Below, piece after piece: positions 34,662-43,958 of a stretch of 53,664 bases of DNA; the stretch's first letter is position 1, and each line of letters begins with the position of its first letter. The DNA is from Roseovarius aestuarii. GTDB taxonomy: Bacteria > Pseudomonadota > Alphaproteobacteria > Rhodobacterales > Rhodobacteraceae. The stretch covers positions 1 to 53,664 of the forward strand of contig JAPWHL010000027.1 in NCBI GenBank assembly GCA_027214255.1, written 5' to 3'. A model generated the notes under the pieces. That model ran no database searches. It had not been told where the DNA came from and was given only the letters and a program-made list of their open reading frames with translations. The position numbers and the translations under genes are program-made.

Positions 34662-37600
34662 TCATTCGGCGGGCACTGCGATATCTACATCCGTCAACGG
34701 ATAGGGCAGCTTGTCCAGCATTTCGCGCGGGCAAACCTGTACGAAATTGGCCTTCTCACTGTTCCAGTGCTGCAGAATCGCCTCTGCCCGGCGGCTGCCG
34801 GTTTCAACTGCGTGACGTTCGATCAGACTGCGCAGTTGTGCCTCCCAATGTGGATGAGCAACCGGGGACGTTACGATGGTTTCTGCGTTCATCAGAGGGG
34901 ATGTGCCATGTTCGGGGTCATATATATACGCCATCCCGCCGGTCATACCTGCACCAAAGTTGGCACCGATCCGGCCAAGGATCACAGCCACACCGCCCGT
35001 CATGTATTCACAGCCGTTGCTGCCACAGCCCTCGATCACCACATGCGCGCCCGAGTTGCGAACGGCAAACCGCTCACCGGCACGCCCGGCGGCAAAAAGA
35101 TAGCCAGAGGTCGCACCGTACAAGACCGTGTTTCCGATGATTGTATTCTCGCATGCCTCCAAGGCACTGGACATGGGCGGACGCACGACGATCGTACCAC
35201 CGCTTAGGCCCTTGCCGACATAGTCGTTGGCGTCACCGCTGACTTCCAGTTTCAGGCCGGGCGCGGCAAAGGCGCCAAGGGACTGTCCGGCGCTGCCGGT
35301 CAGCTTTACCGTCAAGTGGTCCGCTTGCAGGTTGTTTCGCATACCGAACTTGCGCACGATGTGGCTGCTCAGGCGTGTGCCGACGGTACGGTCTGTGTTT
35401 TGAATGGCATAATGCAGCTGCATTTTTTCGCCATCGTTCAGGAACCTCTGGGCATCGTGCACGATTTCAGCGTCCAGCGTGTCGGGCACATCGTTGCGTG
35501 GGCGGGTGCGATCAAAGCTACCGCCCTTGGTGCCGTTCACGGTGATCAGCATCGGGTTCAGATCCAGATCATCCAGATGGGCCGAGCCACGCGACACCTG
35601 TGTCAACAGGTCGGCACGCCCGATGACCTCGTCCAGAGAACGCGCACCGATACTTGCCAATACTTCACGCACCTCTTGGGCATAGAATGTGATCAGGTTC
35701 ACAACCTTGTCCGCATTGCCGGTGAATTTGTCTCGAAGGGCCTCGTCTTGAGTACAGACACCCACGGGGCATGTGTTGGACTGACATTGACGGACCATGA
35801 TACATCCCATGGCGATAAGGGCAGCGGTGCCGATTCCGTATTCCTCGGCCCCCATCATTGCGGCCATAACGATGTCGCGTCCAGTGCGCAAACCGCCATC
35901 GGTGCGCAAGGTGACACGGTCGCGCAGGTTGTTCATCGACAGAACCTGATGCGCTTCGGTCAGGCCCATTTCCCAAGGCAGGCCGGCGTACTTGATCGAG
36001 GTGGCCGGACTGGCTCCGGTGCCACCATTATGGCCTGAAATCAGGATTATGTCGGCTTTGGCTTTGGCGACACCGGCGGCAATTGTGCCGACGCCGGACT
36101 GGGCCACCAGTTTGACCGTGACCTTGGCAACCGGGTTGATCTGTTTCAGGTCATAGATCAGCTGCGCCAGATCCTCGATTGAGTAGATATCGTGATGCGG
36201 TGGCGGTGAGATCAGAGTGACGCCCTTTGTCGACATACGTAGGCGCGCGATCAACTCGGTCACCTTCATACCGGGTAATTGGCCGCCTTCACCGGGTTTG
36301 GCGCCCTGCGCAACCTTGATCTCCAGCTCTTCACATTGGTTCAGATACTCGGCCGTGACACCAAAGCGCCCCGATGCAACCTGTTTGATCTTGGCGGATG
36401 GATTGTCACCATTTGCCTCTGGAAAGAAATGCGCCGGATCTTCGCCGCCCTCGCCGCTGTCGCTGCGTGCGCCGATGCGGTTCATCGCGACATTCAGGGT
36501 TTTATGTGCCTCGGGGCTAAGTGCACCCAAAGACATCCCCGGCGTGACAAAACGTTTGCGGATCGCGGTTACGCTTTCGACTTGGTCCAGTGGGATCGCA
36601 TTTCCCAGCGGTTTGATCGCCATCAAATCGCGCAGATGAATCGGCGGCATGGCCTGCATCGCGGCCGAGTACCGTTTCCATAACTCGAAACTGGCAGTGT
36701 TGCAGGCGGTTTGCATCATATGCATCGTCTGTGCACCCCAGGCGTGGGTTTCGCCGCTTTTGCGCGATTTATAGAACCCGCCGATGGGCAGAACATTTTC
36801 AGCGGTGCCGTAAGCGCGGGCGTGAAGTTCTTCCAGTTTGGTCTGAATTCCGCTCACGCCGATGCCGCTGATGCGGCTGGTCAACCCGGGGAAATATTCG
36901 GCGCACATGGCGCGTGACAGGCCAATCGCCTCAAAGTTCAGGCCGCCTCGATACGATGAGATGACCGAAATCCCCATCTTGGACATGATTTTCAACAGAC
37001 CCGCGTCAATCGCCTGACGATAGCGCGCGACTGCTTCGGTCATGGTGCCGTCCAACAGACCGCGGTCGATACGGTCGGCCAGCGAGTCTTCCGCCAGATA
37101 GGCGTTGACCACGGTGGCCCCTGCGCCGATCAGCACAGCAAAGTAATGCGGGTCGATACATTCGGCTGAACGAACGTTCAGCGATGTAAACGTGCGCAGA
37201 CCCTTGCGGGTAAGATGGCTGTGGACCGCGCTGGTTGCCAAGATCATCGGCATGCCGATTCGGGTTTCGGACACGCCGCGATCAGACAGAACGATATGGC
37301 CTGCCCCGCTGCGCACGGCGTCTTCGGCCTCGGCACGGATACGCTCCAGACCAGCGGCCAGCGCACCGGGTCCGGCGCTGAACGTGCAATCAATCGTGGT
37401 CATTTCGGCGTTGAACTGTTCGACCAGAATAGACCATTGCGAGTCGCTGACAAACGGGCTTTCCAGAACCAGAATCTCGGTTTGGGCGCTGCTTTCGTCC
37501 AATACGTTCTTTAGGTTTCCGAACCGGGTTTTCAAGCTCATCACGCGGTATTCCCGCAGGCTGTCAATTGGCGGGTTGGTGACCTGACTAAAGTTCTGGC

Positions 37601-39194
37601 GGAAAAAATGGCTAAGCGGGCGATACTTTTTGCTTAGGACAGCGCTGGGAGTGTCATCCCCCATCGAGGCGATGGCCTCTTTGCCGTCTTCTCCCATAGG
37701 GGCCAGAATCTGCTCCAGTTCTTCGACCGTGTAGCCGGCAGCAATCTGACGGCGGCGCAGGTCCGTGCCTGTGTGGTGGGGGGCTTCGCTAACAACGCCC
37801 AGAATGTCACCAAGGTCGTTGATCTTGCCGACCCATTCGCCAAAAGGCTGAGCGGCGGCCAGCTTGTCCTTGATGTCGCGGTCGTGAAACATCACGCCTT
37901 CTTTCATGTCCACCGCCAGCATTTGACCAGGGCCAAGCGCGCCCTTTTCGCGCACGGTCGCTTCGTCAATCGGGACCATCCCGGCCTCCGATCCGGCAAT
38001 GACCAGACCGTCACCTGTCACGACATATCGCATCGGGCGCAGCCCGTTCCGATCGAGCCCGGCACAAACCCAGCGGCCGTCGGTCATGGCCAGTGCGGCG
38101 GGGCCGTCCCATGGCTCCATGACCGAATTGCAGTAAGAGTACATGTCACGCCACGCCTGCGGCAGATCCTCGGCCTGTTTTGACCAGGATTCAGGCACCA
38201 GCATGGTTTTGGCCATCGGCGCCGAACGACCTGCGCGTACCAGCACCTCAAACACCGCATCCAGCGCCGCTGAATCGGATGCACCATTGGGGATGATCGG
38301 CTTGATATCTTCTGCCAGATCGCCAAACGCGCCCGAGGCCATGCGGATCTCATGGCTTTTCATCCAGTTGACGTTACCCTTTAGCGTGTTCACTTCGCCG
38401 TTGTGGGCCAGCATCCGGAACGGCTGTGCTAGCCACCACTGTGGGAAGGTGTTGGTTGAGTACCGCTGGTGATAAATTGCGAAGGCGGATTTGAACCGCT
38501 CATCCATCAAATCAGGGTAAAACACGGCAACTTGCTCTGCCAGCATCATACCTTTGTAAATGATCGACCGGCAGCTGAGCGACGCAATATAGAGGCCCGA
38601 AACACCGGCAGCGGCGGCGGCCTTTTCGATGCGTCGGCGGATGACATAGAGTTCGCGTTCGAAATCCTCTTCGTCGATGCCGCGCGCGTTCGAAATCAGG
38701 ATTTGCTCGATCTCGGGGCGGGTCGCATTGGCCTTTTCGCCCAGACAGGTGATATCGACGGGCACATGGCGCCAGCCATAGATCGTATGGCCCATGCGCA
38801 GCACTTCGGTTTCCACAATTGTCCGGCAGGTTTCCTGTGCGCCAAAATCGGTGCGTGGCAAGAACACCTGACCGACGGCCACCAATTGATCCTGACGGGG
38901 CTCGTGCCCGGTACGACGAATCTGGTCATAGATAAAGTTAACCGGAATCTGCACGTGGATGCCCGCGCCATCGCCTGTTTTGCCGTCTGCATCAACGGCG
39001 CCTCTGTGCCAGATCGCCTTAAGCGCATCAATTCCGGCCTGAACCACCCGGCGCGATGGCTTGCCATTCACGCTAACGACCAGCCCGACCCCGCAAGAAG
39101 AATGTTCTTCGGATTCGGAATACATGCCGTTCTCAGCAAGCCACGTGCGTTTCGTTTCTTCGGCCTTTACCCAATCAGAATCATAGACGGTCAT
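34662..39194 (-). CDS. gltB: glutamate synthase large subunit
   Basis: The 1510-residue GOGAT large subunit, of normal length. A 33-residue propeptide precedes Cys34 (SSCGVGLVVSVNG), the glutaminase nucleophile freed on maturation. The central domain is followed by the FMN-binding barrel (VKLVAQSGVGTIAAGVAKA; ISGHNGGTGASPATS) with 3Fe-4S cysteines in CIMVRQCQSNTCPVGVC, and then the GXGXG beta-helix at the C-terminus (KGLSGGTIVV; GAHVVIEGCGSNGCEYMTGG). It makes two glutamates from glutamine and 2-oxoglutarate with GltD. Unusually, two GFA genes separate it from gltD. All four genes overlap by 4 bp. Confidence 0.97.
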   Translation of the reverse strand: MTVYDSDWVKAEETKRTWLAENGMYSESEEHSSCGVGLVVSVNGKPSRRVVQAGIDALKAIWHRGAVDADGKTGDGAGIHVQIPVNFIYDQIRRTGHEPRQDQLVAVGQVFLPRTDFGAQETCRTIVETEVLRMGHTIYGWRHVPVDITCLGEKANATRPEIEQILISNARGIDEEDFERELYVIRRRIEKAAAAAGVSGLYIASLSCRSIIYKGMMLAEQVAVFYPDLMDERFKSAFAIYHQRYSTNTFPQWWLAQPFRMLAHNGEVNTLKGNVNWMKSHEIRMASGAFGDLAEDIKPIIPNGASDSAALDAVFEVLVRAGRSAPMAKTMLVPESWSKQAEDLPQAWRDMYSYCNSVMEPWDGPAALAMTDGRWVCAGLDRNGLRPMRYVVTGDGLVIAGSEAGMVPIDEATVREKGALGPGQMLAVDMKEGVMFHDRDIKDKLAAAQPFGEWVGKINDLGDILGVVSEAPHHTGTDLRRRQIAAGYTVEELEQILAPMGEDGKEAIASMGDDTPSAVLSKKYRPLSHFFRQNFSQVTNPPIDSLREYRVMSLKTRFGNLKNVLDESSAQTEILVLESPFVSDSQWSILVEQFNAEMTTIDCTFSAGPGALAAGLERIRAEAEDAVRSGAGHIVLSDRGVSETRIGMPMILATSAVHSHLTRKGLRTFTSLNVRSAECIDPHYFAVLIGAGATVVNAYLAEDSLADRIDRGLLDGTMTEAVARYRQAIDAGLLKIMSKMGISVISSYRGGLNFEAIGLSRAMCAEYFPGLTSRISGIGVSGIQTKLEELHARAYGTAENVLPIGGFYKSRKSGETHAWGAQTMHMMQTACNTASFELWKRYSAAMQAMPPIHLRDLMAIKPLGNAIPLDQVESVTAIRKRFVTPGMSLGALSPEAHKTLNVAMNRIGARSDSGEGGEDPAHFFPEANGDNPSAKIKQVASGRFGVTAEYLNQCEELEIKVAQGAKPGEGGQLPGMKVTELIARLRMSTKGVTLISPPPHHDIYSIEDLAQLIYDLKQINPVAKVTVKLVAQSGVGTIAAGVAKAKADIILISGHNGGTGASPATSIKYAGLPWEMGLTEAHQVLSMNNLRDRVTLRTDGGLRTGRDIVMAAMMGAEEYGIGTAALIAMGCIMVRQCQSNTCPVGVCTQDEALRDKFTGNADKVVNLITFYAQEVREVLASIGARSLDEVIGRADLLTQVSRGSAHLDDLDLNPMLITVNGTKGGSFDRTRPRNDVPDTLDAEIVHDAQRFLNDGEKMQLHYAIQNTDRTVGTRLSSHIVRKFGMRNNLQADHLTVKLTGSAGQSLGAFAAPGLKLEVSGDANDYVGKGLSGGTIVVRPPMSSALEACENTIIGNTVLYGATSGYLFAAGRAGERFAVRNSGAHVVIEGCGSNGCEYMTGGVAVILGRIGANFGAGMTGGMAYIYDPEHGTSPLMNAETIVTSPVAHPHWEAQLRSLIERHAVETGSRRAEAILQHWNSEKANFVQVCPREMLDKLPYPLTDVDIAVPAE

Positions 39195-39619
39195 GGCGTG
39201 TCTCCTTTGACGGCTGTGGTGCAGGCTTCGTATTCTGCGGCTGTTTTACGGGGATGATCGCCCTTGAGCGGGACATAAGCCGGGGCTTGATCGATGTAGA
39301 TTTCAGAGGTCAGTGGGAATGTAGCCGCGTCCGGGAACAGACCGGCCATTAAGTCGTAGGGCGAACCATCCGCAACGTCGCGAATCCACAGGTTGCTGCC
39401 ACAGGTCGCACAAAACGCGCGCTCGGCGATCTGGCTGGACCGATAGCGCGTGATAGGTCCGGTATACGTTACATTTCTGGCCGCCGCTTCGAACGATGCA
39501 AACAAAGCACCCGACCACCGTTGGCAGTTGTAGCAATGGCAAGCCGAGACACCCGCATCGTTGGCGCCTTCAACAGTGATCTGCGCAGCACCACACAGGC
39601 AATGGCTCTTGATGCTCAT
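39191..39619 (-). CDS. GFA family zinc protein (downstream copy)
   Basis: A 142-residue glutathione-dependent formaldehyde-activating/CENP-V family protein. The zinc cysteines are all present: CLCGAAQI (C-x-C), SACHCYNCQRWSG (C-x-C-x2-C) and FCATCGSNLW (C-x2-C). GFA proteins bind glutathione adducts or act as small carbon-sulfur lyases; few have a proven reaction. It differs clearly in sequence from its upstream neighbour, so the pair is an old duplication or two separate recruits. Its start overlaps the neighbour's stop, and its stop overlaps the gltB start. Confidence 0.9.
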   Translation of the reverse strand: MSIKSHCLCGAAQITVEGANDAGVSACHCYNCQRWSGALFASFEAAARNVTYTGPITRYRSSQIAERAFCATCGSNLWIRDVADGSPYDLMAGLFPDAATFPLTSEIYIDQAPAYVPLKGDHPRKTAAEYEACTTAVKGDTP

Positions 39620-40047
39620 GTTCCGGCTCCGAAATGGGCTTCGGTTTCGGCCTCGGTCATGGAGGTGGCGGGTAGGCCGCGGACCAGCGTACAGATCGGT
39701 TTGTCGGCATAGAACTGTTCAGCAAAGTTGATGGCCGTATCAATCTCGAACAGGCCAAGCGACAGCCCCACTGCGTCGCGACCGTCCGTTGGGCGATACC
39801 ACAGGACTGACCCGCAGGTGCCACAGAACCCGCGTTCGGCCCAGTCCGAGCTTGGGAAATTGCGCACATGCTCTGCGCCCTCGATCCCAACCGTCGACCA
39901 CGCAGTCCACAAGCTGTAGAATTGCGACCCTGTAAGACGTCGGCACATGTCGCAGGCGCATGCGCGATAACCATTGGTCGGCTCGGGCATGGTCAGACGC
40001 ACCGCGCCACACATGCATTGGCCCCGGCATGGTTCTGCGCCGCTCAT
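39616..40047 (-). CDS. GFA family zinc protein (upstream copy)
   Basis: A 143-residue GFA/CENP-V family protein with zinc motifs CMCGAVRL, RACACDMCRRLTG and FCGTCGSVLWY. It is soluble. It is read right after gltD with a 4 bp overlap and before the second GFA gene with another. Coupling to glutamate synthase suggests a linked role, for instance handling a reactive thiol adduct or delivering or protecting metal or cluster. This is inference; the family alone does not say it. Confidence 0.9.
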   Translation of the reverse strand: MSGAEPCRGQCMCGAVRLTMPEPTNGYRACACDMCRRLTGSQFYSLWTAWSTVGIEGAEHVRNFPSSDWAERGFCGTCGSVLWYRPTDGRDAVGLSLGLFEIDTAINFAEQFYADKPICTLVRGLPATSMTEAETEAHFGAGT

Positions 40048-41477
40048 TCTGCGGCCACTTGAGCGGCAGAGTTCAGATCTTCTAGCAACGCGTCAGCCGC
40101 ATCGCGTCCATCGCGGATTGCCCACACGACCAAAGAGGCGCCGCGCACAATGTCTCCCACGGCGTAGACGCCGGGCATGGCGGTTCGGCCAGATGTGAAT
40201 TCGGCCTTAATGGTGCCCCAACGGGTCACGGACAGGTCAGGCTGATCCCACAGGGTCGGAAGGTCTTCAGGCTCGAATCCCAATGCCTTGATGACCAGAT
40301 CGGCGGGTTCGTCATGTTCAGCGCCTTCGATTTCCTCGGGGCTTTGACGGCCTGTCGCATCGGGTGCGCCAAGGCGCATTTGCTGGACACGCACGGCTTT
40401 CACCGGATCGCCCACGAAACCCTTTGGCGCGCTGAGCCATTCAAACACAACGCCTTCTTCTTCGGCATTGGCCACCTCGCGTTGGCTGCCGGGCATATTG
40501 GCCCGGTCACGGCGGTACAGGCATTTGACCGAAGTTGCGCCTTGCCGGATGGCTGTACGGACGCAATCCATTGCCGTATCACCGCCGCCGATGACCACCA
40601 CGCTTTTGCCGTTTGCGTTCAGTCGGCCGTTGTCGAAATCTGGCACTGTATCGCCAAAACATTGCCGATTGCTGGCCGTCAAATAGTCTATTGCACGCTC
40701 AATCCCCGTGGCTCCCGACCCCGGCCCGCCCAGATCGCGGGATTTGTAAACGCCGGTGGCGATGATCACCGCAGTATGGTTGGCGCGCAATTCATCGAAA
40801 CTGATATCCTGACCCACGGTACAGTTTAGCCGGAAGGTGACACCACTTTGTTCAAGCTGCTCCATGCGGCGCATGACAACGTCTTTTTCCAGTTTGAAAC
40901 CCGGAATGCCGTAGGTCATCAACCCACCGCCCCGATCATAGCGATCATAGACCGTCACCTGAATACCTGCGCGGCGTAGCCTGTCGGCTGCAGCTAATCC
41001 ACCGGGGCCGGCCCCGATGATGCCGACGCTTTCATCGCGCTCTTGTTTGGGGGTAGCTGGCACGACCCAGCCTTTGTCCCATGCTGTGTCGGTGATGTAT
41101 TTCTCGACCGACCCGATGGTGACTGTGCCGTGGCCCGACGATTCGATAACGCAATTGCCCTCGCACAGGCGGTCTTGTGGACAGATACGGCCGCAGATCT
41201 CGGGAAAAGTATTGGTGGCCTGACTGATCTCATAGGCCTCCTTCAGGCGGCCTTCGGCCGTCATGCGCAACCAGTCCGGGATGTTGTTGTGCAGCGGGCA
41301 ATGGGACTGGCAATAGGGAACTCCGCACTGGCTGCATCTGCTGGCCTGTTCGGCGGCTTTGGCTGTTGCATACTCGGCGTAGATTTCGTCGAAATCCTGA
41401 TTGCGCAGATTTGGAGGCCGTTTTTCCGGCATGTCGCGACCGACAGTCACAAATTTCAGCATTGGATCATTGGCCAT
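40044..41477 (-). CDS. gltD: glutamate synthase small subunit
   Basis: The 477-residue GltD. ATG 41477 is five bases from GAGGTG; the GTG at 41483 is less well placed. The N-terminus carries cluster cysteines CSQCGVPYCQSHCPLHNNIP and CGRICPQDRLCEGNC. FAD and NADPH sites follow: IIGAGPGGLAAADRLRRAG and VVIGGGDTAMDCVRTAIRQG. It passes electrons from NADPH to GltB. It is the first gene of the operon. Its upstream region (41478-41648) has a direct repeat CTGACCTAA (41543 and 41638) but no clear promoter. Confidence 0.96.
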   Translation of the reverse strand: MANDPMLKFVTVGRDMPEKRPPNLRNQDFDEIYAEYATAKAAEQASRCSQCGVPYCQSHCPLHNNIPDWLRMTAEGRLKEAYEISQATNTFPEICGRICPQDRLCEGNCVIESSGHGTVTIGSVEKYITDTAWDKGWVVPATPKQERDESVGIIGAGPGGLAAADRLRRAGIQVTVYDRYDRGGGLMTYGIPGFKLEKDVVMRRMEQLEQSGVTFRLNCTVGQDISFDELRANHTAVIIATGVYKSRDLGGPGSGATGIERAIDYLTASNRQCFGDTVPDFDNGRLNANGKSVVVIGGGDTAMDCVRTAIRQGATSVKCLYRRDRANMPGSQREVANAEEEGVVFEWLSAPKGFVGDPVKAVRVQQMRLGAPDATGRQSPEEIEGAEHDEPADLVIKALGFEPEDLPTLWDQPDLSVTRWGTIKAEFTSGRTAMPGVYAVGDIVRGASLVVWAIRDGRDAADALLEDLNSAAQVAAE

Positions 41478-41648
41478 GGGCACACCTCGTTTCTATTGAG
41501 GACTGCTTAAATTGGTGCTGCGCATAATAAAAGACAGCAAGGCTGACCTAAAATGAATAAATTACACCCCGCGCGTCAAAGATCATCTGAAAGTTAGCGC
41601 AAGTCGCGGTCGTCCGTAGGAATGTAGGTTCCTAATACTGACCTAATA

Positions 41649-42452
41649 TCATCCCGTCGCCCACAGAGCGATCAATGCAACGCAACCGACAATGATTCGC
41701 CACCATCCAAACAAGGCGTACCCATGCCGGCCAATAAAGTTGAGCAGCCATTTAACCACCAGAACAGCACTGACAAATGCCACGGCGAACCCGACCGCGA
41801 TATCGCCCATGGCGCTAAGGTCCAAAATGTCGCGGTTCTGATACAGATCAAACGTAAAGGCACCGGCCATAGTGGGGATCGATAGAAAGAAGGAAAACTC
41901 GGCCGCTGCACGTTTATCGACACCATTCAAAAGGGCGCCCACAATTGTTGCCCCTGATCGGCTGACCCCAGGGACCATGGCAAGTACCTGATACATGCCA
42001 ATCTTCAGCGCAAGCGTCAAAGGCAGCCGGGTCGCGCTTTGATGGATGGATTCAGGCGCAAACCTATCCACGAACAGTAAAATGATCCCGCCGATAATCA
42101 GCATCACAGCAATCAATATTGGCGTCTCAAACAGGACGGTTTTAATAAACTCATGGGCCACAACCCCAACAAACAGCGACGGCAAAAACGCTACCAATAC
42201 AGTCAGGATAAAACGCCGTGCCTCCGGGTCATGTGGTGCATCAAGGAAAACGCGGACCAGTTTGCCAAAGTACACGGACAAAATAGCCAGGACCGCACCC
42301 AGTTGGACAACCACCTCGAAAGATCGCCCAACACTGTGAAAGCCCAAAAATTGCCCGGCGAGAAGCATATGACCTGTGGAGGACACGGGAATGAACTCGG
42401 TAAGGCCCTCAATCAGGCCGAGGGCCGCAGCGACCAGTGTCGTATTTGACAT
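41649..42452 (-). CDS. uppP: undecaprenyl-diphosphatase UppP (BacA)
   Basis: A 267-residue integral membrane phosphatase with about eight hydrophobic segments. The two catalytic motifs are intact: [20 protein letters not shown] (about 12-31) and [17 protein letters not shown] (near residue 160). It recycles undecaprenyl diphosphate for peptidoglycan and other envelope polymers. A TAGGAA/TTCCTA dyad (41617-41634) lies 15 bases after the stop and might be a weak terminator. The NDUFA9-like gene lies 135 bases upstream on the same strand. Confidence 0.95.
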   Translation of the reverse strand: MSNTTLVAAALGLIEGLTEFIPVSSTGHMLLAGQFLGFHSVGRSFEVVVQLGAVLAILSVYFGKLVRVFLDAPHDPEARRFILTVLVAFLPSLFVGVVAHEFIKTVLFETPILIAVMLIIGGIILLFVDRFAPESIHQSATRLPLTLALKIGMYQVLAMVPGVSRSGATIVGALLNGVDKRAAAEFSFFLSIPTMAGAFTFDLYQNRDILDLSAMGDIAVGFAVAFVSAVLVVKWLLNFIGRHGYALFGWWRIIVGCVALIALWATG

Positions 42453-42587
42453 GTTCCGTCCCGAGATATTTTGAGTTTCGTGCGCATCGCGGCGCGCCGT
42501 GCCAACGGAACTTTGCGATTTGCATTGATAAATGCGCGATCGGGGGCCGGCTTGGGGTGGTGCAGAAGAAAGCCCATCCCCTTAACC

Positions 42588-43571
42588 CTAGCCCGCGCGC
42601 AGGTTTCCAGCAGATTCCTTGATCGCGGCATACTGACCCGAAGGACGGAACGGCCACAGGTATTCGGGCAGGACGGCCTCGGGCGATTGGGGCTCAATGC
42701 CAAGATCGGCAAAGCCCAGCGCGTCAGCGTTCACAACGTTATCTGACCGAAGGCTGCTAACCTGATCTTTGGTCAGTCGCGCGGGGATAAGGCCCAATGA
42801 CAGGGTTTGACCCAGCTCCATCATTGTCGCCATTGGTCCAGCAATCCAGAAAGGAATGTTCAGGACCAAACGACGGCGACGGATGACGCACAGCATCTGT
42901 TGTATCATTTCGCGGAAACTGCTGATTTCGGGGCCACCCAACTCATAGATACCCGGTGCTGCCGAACCTTGCGCGCCCTTTACAGCCGCCTGCGCCACAT
43001 CATCCACATAAACGGCTTGAAACTTGGTGTCCGCCCCAACAAGCGGCAGGACCGGAGTCAACCTGCTCATGGCAGCGAAGCGGTTAAAGAACTGATCCTC
43101 GCCACCGAAAATCACCGAAGGGCGCAAAATCACGGCTTTTGGGAAGTGCTCCAATACTTTGGTTTCGCCCAGCCCCTTGCTGCGCGAGTAAAGGCAGTCT
43201 GATTCGTGGTCGGCCCCAATAGCCGAAATATGAACCATGCGCGCCACACCCTCTGCAGCGGCGATCCGCGCGATCCGGCCTGCGCCTTCGTTCTGGATGG
43301 CGTCAAAGTTATTCTTGCCCTTGCGGTTGAACGTGCCCACGCAGTTGATCACTACATCCGCGCCCAAAAGAACCGAACGCACACTGGCATCGTCGCGGAT
43401 ATTGCACAAGACAGGCTCGACCTGACCAACAACGCCGTAGGGGCGAACATGCATTGCTTCGTTCGGGCGTCGTACGGCAACACGCACGCGCCAGCCGTCC
43501 TTGGCCAGACGACGGGCGATGTAACGACCGACAAAGCCTGATCCGCCGTAAATGGTGACGAGTTTCGACAT
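42588..43571 (-). CDS. NDUFA9-like NAD(P)-binding protein, atypical SDR
   Basis: A 327-residue atypical short-chain-dehydrogenase fold. ATG 43571 follows GGAGG; the long frame to 43685 is upstream noise. The Rossmann motif YGGSGFVGRYIARRLAKDG is at residues 8-26, then ADVVINCVGTFNR, VHISAIGAD and YSRSKGLGE, as in the accessory complex I subunit NDUFA9 and its bacterial relatives. It probably binds NADPH and is cytosolic, loosely linked to complex I. The tRNA-Leu gene is divergent from it. Confidence 0.9.
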   Translation of the reverse strand: MSKLVTIYGGSGFVGRYIARRLAKDGWRVRVAVRRPNEAMHVRPYGVVGQVEPVLCNIRDDASVRSVLLGADVVINCVGTFNRKGKNNFDAIQNEGAGRIARIAAAEGVARMVHISAIGADHESDCLYSRSKGLGETKVLEHFPKAVILRPSVIFGGEDQFFNRFAAMSRLTPVLPLVGADTKFQAVYVDDVAQAAVKGAQGSAAPGIYELGGPEISSFREMIQQMLCVIRRRRLVLNIPFWIAGPMATMMELGQTLSLGLIPARLTKDQVSSLRSDNVVNADALGFADLGIEPQSPEAVLPEYLWPFRPSGQYAAIKESAGNLRAG

Positions 43572-43678
43572 GGCAAAGCCTCCGAGGCACAAGGGCAAAC
43601 TGTGGTTACACTTTCCTACCCGCGACGGGCACGACGGGCAAGGCTGTATGACAAATCCACCCCAGCGACAAAATGCCG

Positions 43679-43707
43679 TTGACACGCCCCCGGCCCCCGT
43701 CTAAACG
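43679..43707 (+). promoter_or_regulatory. promoter of tRNA-Leu
   Basis: TTGACA (43679-43684), a 17-base GC-rich spacer and TAAACG (43702-43707), 18 bases before the tRNA 5' end. The consensus -35 with a weak -10 is common for alphaproteobacterial stable-RNA promoters. Confidence 0.6.
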
Positions 43708-43724
43708 ACCGCCTAACGACACCT

Positions 43725-43810
43725 GCCCAGGTGGCGGAATGGTAGACGCGCTAGCTTCAGGTGCTAGTACTCGCAAGGGTGTGGAGGTTCGAGTCCTCTC
43801 CTGGGCACCA
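43725..43810 (+). tRNA. tRNA-Leu (anticodon CAG)
   Basis: An 86-base gene including an encoded CCA. The acceptor arm is GCCCAGG (43725-43731) with CCTGGGC (43800-43806). The anticodon stem CTAGC/GCTAG encloses TTCAGGT, giving anticodon CAG at 43758-43760, which reads CUG. A long variable arm and the GGTTCGAGTCC T-arm mark it as a class II leucine tRNA. It is a potential integration site, see findings. Confidence 0.97.
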
Positions 43811-43867
43811 ATTCACTTAAAGCAAGTGTTTGTTATTAAGAGACTTTTTGTGAATATCGTGCGCGTA

Positions 43868-43891
43868 GGATCCACAGTTGGGTCCACAATC
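43868..43891 (+). repeat. tandem 12-base repeat after tRNA-Leu
   Basis: GGATCCACAGTT (43868-43879) is followed at once by GGGTCCACAATC (43880-43891), 9 of 12 bases alike. It lies 58 bases past the tRNA, in the 148-base gap before the ABC ATPase gene. It may be a recombinase arm-site remnant; nothing else in the gap is gene-like. Confidence 0.35.
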
Positions 43892-43958
43892 ACTTATGAC
43901 AAGAAGATTCATGGCTGATTATACCGGATCACGCGTTCTCAAACAGTTAAAGGATGTG

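Noticed and set aside
41543..41646. Direct repeat CTGACCTAA (41543-41551 and 41638-41646) upstream of gltD
   Set aside because: Only nine bases, and one copy is nearly at the uppP stop; no promoter or known regulator site supports it.
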